Part shown: piece after piece, positions 12,721-16,722 of the stretch
Layout: each line of letters starts with the position of its first letter
Position numbering within the stretch: the stretch's first letter is position 1
Assembly (NCBI GenBank): GCA_041661585.1
Contig: JBAZUC010000013.1
Location: 1-16,722 of the forward strand
DNA: 16,722 bases
Direction: 5' to 3'
Origin: JAPLXD01 sp041661585
GTDB taxonomy: Bacteria; Patescibacteriota; Minisyncoccia; Moranbacterales; UBA11712
Position numbers and translations under genes: made by a program
Notes under the pieces: generated by a model
Databases searched by the model: none
Told to the model about the DNA's origin: nothing
The model's input: only the letters and a program-made list of their open reading frames with translations

Positions 12721-13313
12721 AGAAATGAATAGACCCCGTTGGGATCGTCCTGGAAGACACCCAGGGTCACATCAACCCGCCAGTCGGGCAGGCCCGGTGA
12801 TCCCAGAGAATTCCAGCTTACTGGTCCGCCGGCAAAGCTGGAGTAACCATAGTTGTTGCCCACCGTGGCGATTTGCACCGGCACATTGTGGTTATAGACG
12901 TAGCCTGTGCCGCCGGAAGGGTCGAAGTGGTCCGAGGTAAAAGACGACCCGACTGCGTACATGCTGCCGGCCGAAAAACTGCCGTGAGTAACCAGCGGAA
13001 CTGCCCACGTGTACTGATTCCCAAAATAGGTTTCAGTGATGAAAACATCCGCCGGAGTCACGGTCCACGGCGGGCTGCCATTCACCGTTGTCCCCGCCTG
13101 GGGAAAATTGGTGAACAGGGAAAATTTAATGGCTCCCAAATTTGCCCCGGGGGTATAATTGTACACGTTCATCCCGTAGGTTTCGAATACGGCCGTCCCG
13201 ATTGCGTCATTGGACGGATCCGTGATCGTGAAGGCTTGAGCGCTGAACGCCCAGAACATCACCATCACCATGGCCAACACTACCCCAAAAACTACACCGC
13301 GTTTCCGTTTCAT
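12597..13313 (-). CDS. secreted PEP-CTERM-type surface protein, C-terminus replaced
   Basis: ATG 13313, with AAGGAGG 7 nt upstream. The signal peptide ends at SAQA|FTI (about residue 27). The mature part (TITDPSNDAIGTAVFETYGM, later FTNFPQAGTTV, ADVFITETYFG, GGTGYVYNHNVPV and DDPNGVYSFLW) resembles a group of exported proteins from delta-proteobacteria that normally end with a cysteine motif and a PEP-CTERM sorting tail. That ending is absent here: after SFLW (about residue 199) the frame enters the protease gene out of phase and yields 38 unlikely residues before a chance stop. The body is GC-rich. It is transcribed from promoter C inside the end of alaS. The truncation may be a real gene fusion or deletion, or an assembly join. 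The family memory is moderate, not checked. Confidence 0.72.
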   Translation of the reverse strand: MKRKRGVVFGVVLAMVMVMFWAFSAQAFTITDPSNDAIGTAVFETYGMNVYNYTPGANLGAIKFSLFTNFPQAGTTVNGSPPWTVTPADVFITETYFGNQYTWAVPLVTHGSFSAGSMYAVGSSFTSDHFDPSGGTGYVYNHNVPVQIATVGNNYGYSSFAGGPVSWNSLGSPGLPDWRVDVTLGVFQDDPNGVYSFLWEKHLTRRPAGWLMVMLSCTMSRVPASRRNQVQALFVMDF

Positions 13314-13400
13314 GGTGAAACCTCCTTCTCGAGAAGATAGAACTATATTTCAGGCGAGACTGAACGCCCCGTCTGTGATGCCAAATTTAGCTTATAAAAG

Positions 13401-13431
13401 GTACAGAACGCTATTTATAGCGCGATTGTAC
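13401..13431 (-). promoter_or_regulatory. hairpin at the start of the 238-aa gene's transcript
   Basis: CGCTA-TTTA-TAGCG (13409-13422) plus outer GTAC pairs (13401-13404 with 13428-13431) fall right at the predicted transcript start. It could stabilise the 5' end of the messenger. Confidence 0.45.
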
Positions 13432-13459
13432 ATTATAGCAGATTGTTATATTTTGTCAA
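13432..13459 (-). promoter_or_regulatory. sigma-70-type promoter C, inside the 3' end of alaS
   Basis: On the minus strand: TTGACA (13459-13454) is codons Leu-Asp of alaS's last five, then a 16-bp spacer over the stop codon, TGC, TATAAT (13437-13432). Same layout as promoters A and B. The leader is about 112 nt. Confidence 0.85.
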
Positions 13460-15278
13460 GGGTCGCCTTTATCCGGCGCACTCCGGCGCTGGAAGCTTCT
13501 TCTTTCATGATTTTAAACTTTCCGAGTTCGCCCGTCGCGGCCGCGTGCGGTCCGCCGCAAATCTCGACTGAAAAATCGTATATACTATAGACTTTCACTT
13601 TTTCTCCATATTTATCGCCAAAAACTCCGATGGCGCCCGATTTTTGTGCTTCTTCAAGCGTCATCTCGGCGCATTTCACTTCGATATTCTTTGAGATCGC
13701 TTCATTCACCAGATGCTCAACTTCGGCGATTTCCTCCGGAGTCATTTTTTTGTCATGCGAAAAATCAAGGCGCAGCCTCTCGCCGGTGATATTCGATCCT
13801 TTTTGCTGAACCTGATCGCCCAAAATTTTCCGAAGCGCTGCAAGCAGCAAATGAGTGGCGGTATGCAACCGCGCCGCGTTTTCTCCCGCATCGGAGAGCC
13901 CGCCCTTGAACATTCCGGCGCTGACGGTTCGAGAAAGTTCTTGGTGCTTCTTGAACTCTTCGTGGAAACCTTCTTCGTCAACGGCGATGCCGTGTTCACT
14001 CGCGATTTCTTTCGTCAGCTCAAGCGGAAAACCGAAAGTGGAGAAAAGATAAAAAGCCTTTTCTCCGGAAATTTGCTCCTCTTTGCGGCTTTCAGCGATT
14101 GTTTCCTTGATTTGTTTGAGTCCCTTTTCAAGTGTTTCGCGGAACCGGACTTCTTCCTGATTCAATTCCTCGGTGATCTTGGCCGTTTCGCGGACAAGTT
14201 CGCCGTAGGTTTCTTTGTATTCAGAAATAACAACTTCGGCGATCTTGGCAGCGAAATTGTTTTCAATTCCCAAAATTTTCCCCTGCCGGATTGCCCGCCG
14301 GATGAGGCGGCGCAAAATATACCCTCGCTCAACATTCGACGACACGACTCCGTCTGCGATCATGAAGGTCGCCGATCTTAGGTGATCTGCGATTATCCTC
14401 ATCGCAGATAAATTGCTGTCTTCTTTGTAGCTTTGTCCTGATATCTCCTCTATTTTCCTGATAATCGGCTGAAAAAGTTCCGTATCGAAAATATTATCTT
14501 TACCGCTCACAATCACAGCCACTCGTTCCAGACCCATTCCCGTATCCACATTCTGTTGCGCCATTCGCTCAAAAGTCCCGTCTTTCTTTTTGTTGTATTC
14601 CATAAACACATCGTTCCAGAATTCGAGTAGACGGAAATTATTTACTAAATTTTCAAAATTGCCGGTAAGTGGTCCGTTTTCCGGCGAAACATCATAGAAC
14701 ATTTCCGTGCACGGTCCGCACGGCCCTGTTTCGCCCGCCGGCCCCCACCAGTTGTCATCTTTCCCAAGAGGAATAATACGGTGATTTTCGCTCACTTCTT
14801 TATCCGAACCTGCAATTTCCGCGTCTATTCCGACTTTTTTGAATTGCTCTTTCCAGATATTGATCGATTCCTGATCAAGCGGGGCATCGTCGTCGCCCTC
14901 AAAAACCGTGACATATAGCCGGCGCGGATCAAGCCCCAGCCATTTTTCCCCCGTTATGAATTCAAAGCTCCATTCAATCGCTTCTTTTTTGAAATAGTCG
15001 CCGAGTGACCAATTGCCGAGCATTTCAAAAAAAGTATCATGGCGATTGTCGCCCACGTCATCGATATCACCCGTGCGCACACATTTCTGGATATTGGCCA
15101 ATCTTTTTCCTTGCGGATGTTTTTCGCCTATGAGATATGGAACCAGTGGATGCATACCGGCGGTCGTGAAAAGAACCGTTGGATCATTTTCCGGCACCAA
15201 AGGCGCCGAAGGAATGATCGCATGCCCCTTTTCCTTGAAAAAATCGAGATATTTTTGGCGGAGTTCGTTGGCAGTCAT
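13446..15278 (-). CDS. alaS: alanyl-tRNA synthetase, minimal form
   Basis: The product is 610 aa, from ATG 15278 to TAA 13446. Class II catalytic core: motif 1 region FTTAGMHPLVPYL (37-49), motif 2 RHDTFFEMLGNWSLGDYF (79-96), ETGPCGPCTEMFYD (183-196) and motif 3 with GMGLER (247-252). The editing domain follows with HTATH (472-476) and CGGPH (574-578), the zinc ligands that clear Ser- or Gly-tRNA(Ala). The protein stops soon after, at GVRRIKATLDKI. Against the roughly 875-aa E. coli enzyme it lacks the beta-barrel (about 100 aa) that precedes editing and the whole C-Ala domain. Reduced AlaRS forms occur in reduced genomes, so it is probably active. It charges tRNA(Ala) in the cytoplasm. It has its own promoter (15367-15339), and its last codons carry promoter C. 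No terminator separates it from the next gene. Confidence 0.95.
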   Translation of the reverse strand: MTANELRQKYLDFFKEKGHAIIPSAPLVPENDPTVLFTTAGMHPLVPYLIGEKHPQGKRLANIQKCVRTGDIDDVGDNRHDTFFEMLGNWSLGDYFKKEAIEWSFEFITGEKWLGLDPRRLYVTVFEGDDDAPLDQESINIWKEQFKKVGIDAEIAGSDKEVSENHRIIPLGKDDNWWGPAGETGPCGPCTEMFYDVSPENGPLTGNFENLVNNFRLLEFWNDVFMEYNKKKDGTFERMAQQNVDTGMGLERVAVIVSGKDNIFDTELFQPIIRKIEEISGQSYKEDSNLSAMRIIADHLRSATFMIADGVVSSNVERGYILRRLIRRAIRQGKILGIENNFAAKIAEVVISEYKETYGELVRETAKITEELNQEEVRFRETLEKGLKQIKETIAESRKEEQISGEKAFYLFSTFGFPLELTKEIASEHGIAVDEEGFHEEFKKHQELSRTVSAGMFKGGLSDAGENAARLHTATHLLLAALRKILGDQVQQKGSNITGERLRLDFSHDKKMTPEEIAEVEHLVNEAISKNIEVKCAEMTLEEAQKSGAIGVFGDKYGEKVKVYSIYDFSVEICGGPHAAATGELGKFKIMKEEASSAGVRRIKATLDKI

Positions 15279-15283
15279 AGGTT

Positions 15284-15318
15284 GGTATCTAGAATTTAGT
15301 ATCTGGTATTTGGTATTT
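15284..15318. repeat. five tandem 7-bp units in the alaS leader
   Basis: Units read GGTATCT, AGAATTT, AGTATCT, GGTATTT, GGTATTT, back to back from 15284 to 15318. It lies between the alaS -10 box and the ATG, so it is transcribed. It may be a slippage-prone stretch that alters leader length. Confidence 0.65.
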
Positions 15319-15338
15319 TATGAAATCCAGTGATTATA

Positions 15339-15367
15339 AATATAGCCAATTTGTTCTGAATTGTAAA
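15339..15367 (-). promoter_or_regulatory. alaS promoter
   Basis: On the minus strand: TTTACA (15367-15362), a 17-bp spacer, TATATT (15344-15339), with an overlapping TATAAT 5 bp further on. The leader is about 55 nt and has no Shine-Dalgarno. Confidence 0.65.
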
Positions 15368-15372
15368 GCCAC

Positions 15373-15414
15373 GAAAAAAGAAAACTGCCCCAGCGATGCA
15401 CCACAAGGACAGTT
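15373..15414 (-). terminator. terminator of the mnmA unit
   Basis: On the minus strand AACUGUCC pairs with GGGCAGUU (one G-U), followed by UUCUUUUUUCG. It separates the 103-aa gene from the alaS promoter. Confidence 0.75.
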
Positions 15415-15433
15415 GAAGATATATTTCTTTTTG

Positions 15434-15745
15434 CTAAAGTGATTTCAGCTTTTTGTTGAGTCCTTTGATTTCCTCCTCCAAAAACATCAAGTCAGTACTT
15501 TTTTTCTTGAGCGTTTTTTCAAGATCGTCCCGATTTATGCGAAGCCTTTCCTCTTCTTTCTTGAATTTTCGTTTCTGAATTTCAAGGTCTTCGACTTCCC
15601 GCAAAATTTTTCCGCGATCAGATTTCAAAATCACAATTTGTCGTTCGATATCCAGGCGTTTTCGGCGAGCCTCACTTGGATCGCTCGTGGAAGATTCTTC
15701 ATCCGCTGCTTCATTATCGCTTTTATAATCATCGAGTATTCCCAT
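15434..15745 (-). CDS. small acidic/basic coiled-coil protein, unknown function
   Basis: The product is 103 aa, starting at ATG 15745, 9 bp after mnmA, so the two are co-transcribed and share the terminator at 15373. The first 27 residues are acidic and Ser-rich (DEESSTSDPSE). Residues about 28-103 form one long charged helix with heptad-like Leu/Ile spacing (ERQIVILKSDRGKILREVED and onwards), surely a coiled coil. There is no membrane segment, signal or enzyme motif. It could be an adaptor or scaffold protein in the cytoplasm. The link to tRNA thiolation is by position only. Confidence 0.75.
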   Translation of the reverse strand: MGILDDYKSDNEAADEESSTSDPSEARRKRLDIERQIVILKSDRGKILREVEDLEIQKRKFKKEEERLRINRDDLEKTLKKKSTDLMFLEEEIKGLNKKLKSL

Positions 15746-15754
15746 ATTTTTGTC

Positions 15755-16722
15755 TTATATAATTATTCCGCCTCCCAAAATTTCACTGTTTTTATAAAAA
15801 ACCGCCGATTGGCCCTTCGTCACCGCTCGCAAAGGCTTGGCTGTTTCGATGCGATACTCCCCCTTTTTGCTTTTTCTTATTATAGCAGAAATTTTCTCGG
15901 CATGATAACGGATCTGAATTTGAGCGCGCAATGGAAATTTTGTTTTCTTGCTCACCCAATTTACCTGAAAAACCTCGAACTTTTTTGTAAGCAATCTTTT
16001 CGGATCGTTTGAAACAACAAGCTGATTTTTCTTTGAGTCTTTGCCAATCACGAAATACGGCCCCGTACCTCCAATTTCGATGCCTTTCCGCTGGCCAATG
16101 GTATAAAAAGGCAATCCCTTGTGACGCGCGAGTATATTCCCTTTTTCATCGATAATATTTCCCAATTTCGGTTTGATATTTTTTTTCAAAAACTTGCTTA
16201 TATCGCTATTCGCCAAAAAACAAACATCCTGCGACTCTTCATCCCCGAAAACAGGCATTCTGAATTTTTTTGCCAATTTCTTCACTTCGGTTTTTTTCAA
16301 TTTTCCAAGCGGAAAAATAGTTTTTGATAATTCTTTTTGCGTCAGTTTATACAAGAAATAAGATTGGTCTTTTGTCTTATCTTTCGCCTCACATAACTTG
16401 TGCTCATTGTTTAAAGAATAATGTCCCGTAGCAATATAATCCGCCTTATATTTTTTCAAAAGTTCAAAAAGCAATCGAAATTTCATTTCTTTGTTGCAAA
16501 CAACACAGGGATTGGGCGTGATGCCTTTTTTGTATGAATCAATGAAATAATCAATCACTTTTTCCTTGAATTCTTTTCGAGCGTCGACTATTTCCAGCGG
16601 AATATTCAATTTTTCTGCAACTAATTTAGCTTTTTTCAAGCTCCCGTCCGTCCTGCCCCGCCCTTCGCGAAGGGCGGGGTCAAAAAAACGAAAAAAAACT
16701 CCAACGATCTGAAATCCCTGTT
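15755..16722 (-). CDS. mnmA: tRNA-specific 2-thiouridylase MnmA (5' end outside window)
   Basis: The frame is open from the right edge to the stop at 15755. A TTG at 16639 could be read as a start, but upstream in-frame residues (QGFQIVGVFF) match the family's second strand, so the gene continues beyond the window, where the ATP-binding SGGVDSS loop should lie. Visible motifs: TPNPCVVCNKEMKF with the first catalytic Cys, ADYIATGHY, KDQSYFLY, QDVCFL with the second catalytic Cys, GLPFYTIGQRKG and the C-terminal KGQSAVFY...GGGII. MnmA activates C2 of the wobble uridine with ATP and replaces oxygen by sulfur in tRNAs for Lys, Glu and Gln. Odd point: a 24-bp palindrome is translated inside the gene (16656-16679). 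Confidence 0.93.
   Translation of the reverse strand, partial: QGFQIVGVFFRFFDPALREGRGRTDGSLKKAKLVAEKLNIPLEIVDARKEFKEKVIDYFIDSYKKGITPNPCVVCNKEMKFRLLFELLKKYKADYIATGHYSLNNEHKLCEAKDKTKDQSYFLYKLTQKELSKTIFPLGKLKKTEVKKLAKKFRMPVFGDEESQDVCFLANSDISKFLKKNIKPKLGNIIDEKGNILARHKGLPFYTIGQRKGIEIGGTGPYFVIGKDSKKNQLVVSNDPKRLLTKKFEVFQVNWVSKKTKFPLRAQIQIRYHAEKISAIIRKSKKGEYRIETAKPLRAVTKGQSAVFYKNSEILGGGIII
16656..16679. repeat. 24-bp perfect GC palindrome inside mnmA
   Basis: CCCCGCCCTTCG is followed directly by its exact inverse complement. With flanking G/C-rich sequence to about 16641 it encodes DPALREGRGRTDGS in frame, between the second strand of MnmA and the helix that starts SLKKAKLVAEKL. Its composition differs sharply from the AT-rich gene around it. 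It resembles dispersed palindromic elements that insert into reading frames. Confidence 0.75.

Noticed and set aside
13713..14381. 222-aa plus-strand frame
   Set aside because: It is antisense to alaS, whose motifs are beyond doubt.
1..16722. CRISPR array, transposase or rRNA
   Set aside because: No regularly spaced repeats, transposase motifs or rRNA sequence were seen on either strand.

Overview
All convincing genes in this window lie on the minus strand. The sequence looks like a reduced-genome bacterium of the Patescibacteria (Candidate Phyla Radiation) type. The grounds are an alanyl-tRNA synthetase stripped to its catalytic and editing parts, short or leaderless-looking 5' ends with no Shine-Dalgarno on most genes, a tRNA gene broken by a small self-splicing-type intron, many membrane-anchored coiled-coil proteins with no obvious name, and selfish-looking short repeats. 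TGA, TAA and TAG all end genes, so the standard code is used. The assignment is an inference from gene style, not from a marker phylogeny.

Layout in the direction of transcription (right to left). (1) 16722-15434: the 3' part of mnmA (tRNA 2-thiolation) with a 24-bp perfect palindrome inside its reading frame, then a small coiled-coil gene and a terminator. (2) 15367-13446: alaS, with its own promoter and a stack of 7-bp repeats in the leader. (3) 13459-9207: an accessory island of secreted-protein genes. Three of them (starts at 13313, 11582 and 10314) are GC-rich, carry strong Shine-Dalgarno sequences, and share one promoter design (TTGACA, 16-bp spacer, TGC plus TATAAT or TATTGT), unlike their neighbours. 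The first is broken and joined out of frame to the body of a matrixin-type zinc protease. (4) 9034-7804: an exported clan GH-A glycoside hydrolase and perhaps a tiny membrane peptide. (5) 7805-7631: a structured non-coding stretch with terminator-like hairpins at both ends. (6) 7590-6072: a RelA/SpoT-type (p)ppGpp synthetase with a long coiled-coil tail, then a terminator. (7) 5980-5014: a tRNA-Thr(GGU) gene interrupted between anticodon position 36 and position 37 by a 187-nt group I-like intron. A LAGLIDADG-like endonuclease gene sits just upstream, ends inside the tRNA, and is flanked by a second copy of the first 10 bp of that tRNA. (8) 4986-1: a membrane-anchored OB-like protein, rpmG (ribosomal protein L33), tRNA-Trp, then a tight run of an unknown 314-aa protein, an endonuclease/exonuclease/phosphatase-fold enzyme, a membrane coiled-coil protein and an HlyD/MacA-like efflux adaptor that runs off the left edge.

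The translation genes (mnmA, alaS, tRNA-Thr, tRNA-Trp, rpmG) form the housekeeping backbone. The secreted proteins, hydrolase, protease and efflux adaptor suggest a cell that invests in its surface and surroundings. The most unusual parts are the split tRNA with its neighbouring endonuclease, the set of three look-alike expression cassettes in alaS's 3' shadow, the palindrome inside mnmA, and the unassigned structured RNA at about 7.7 kb. No CRISPR array, transposase or rRNA was seen.
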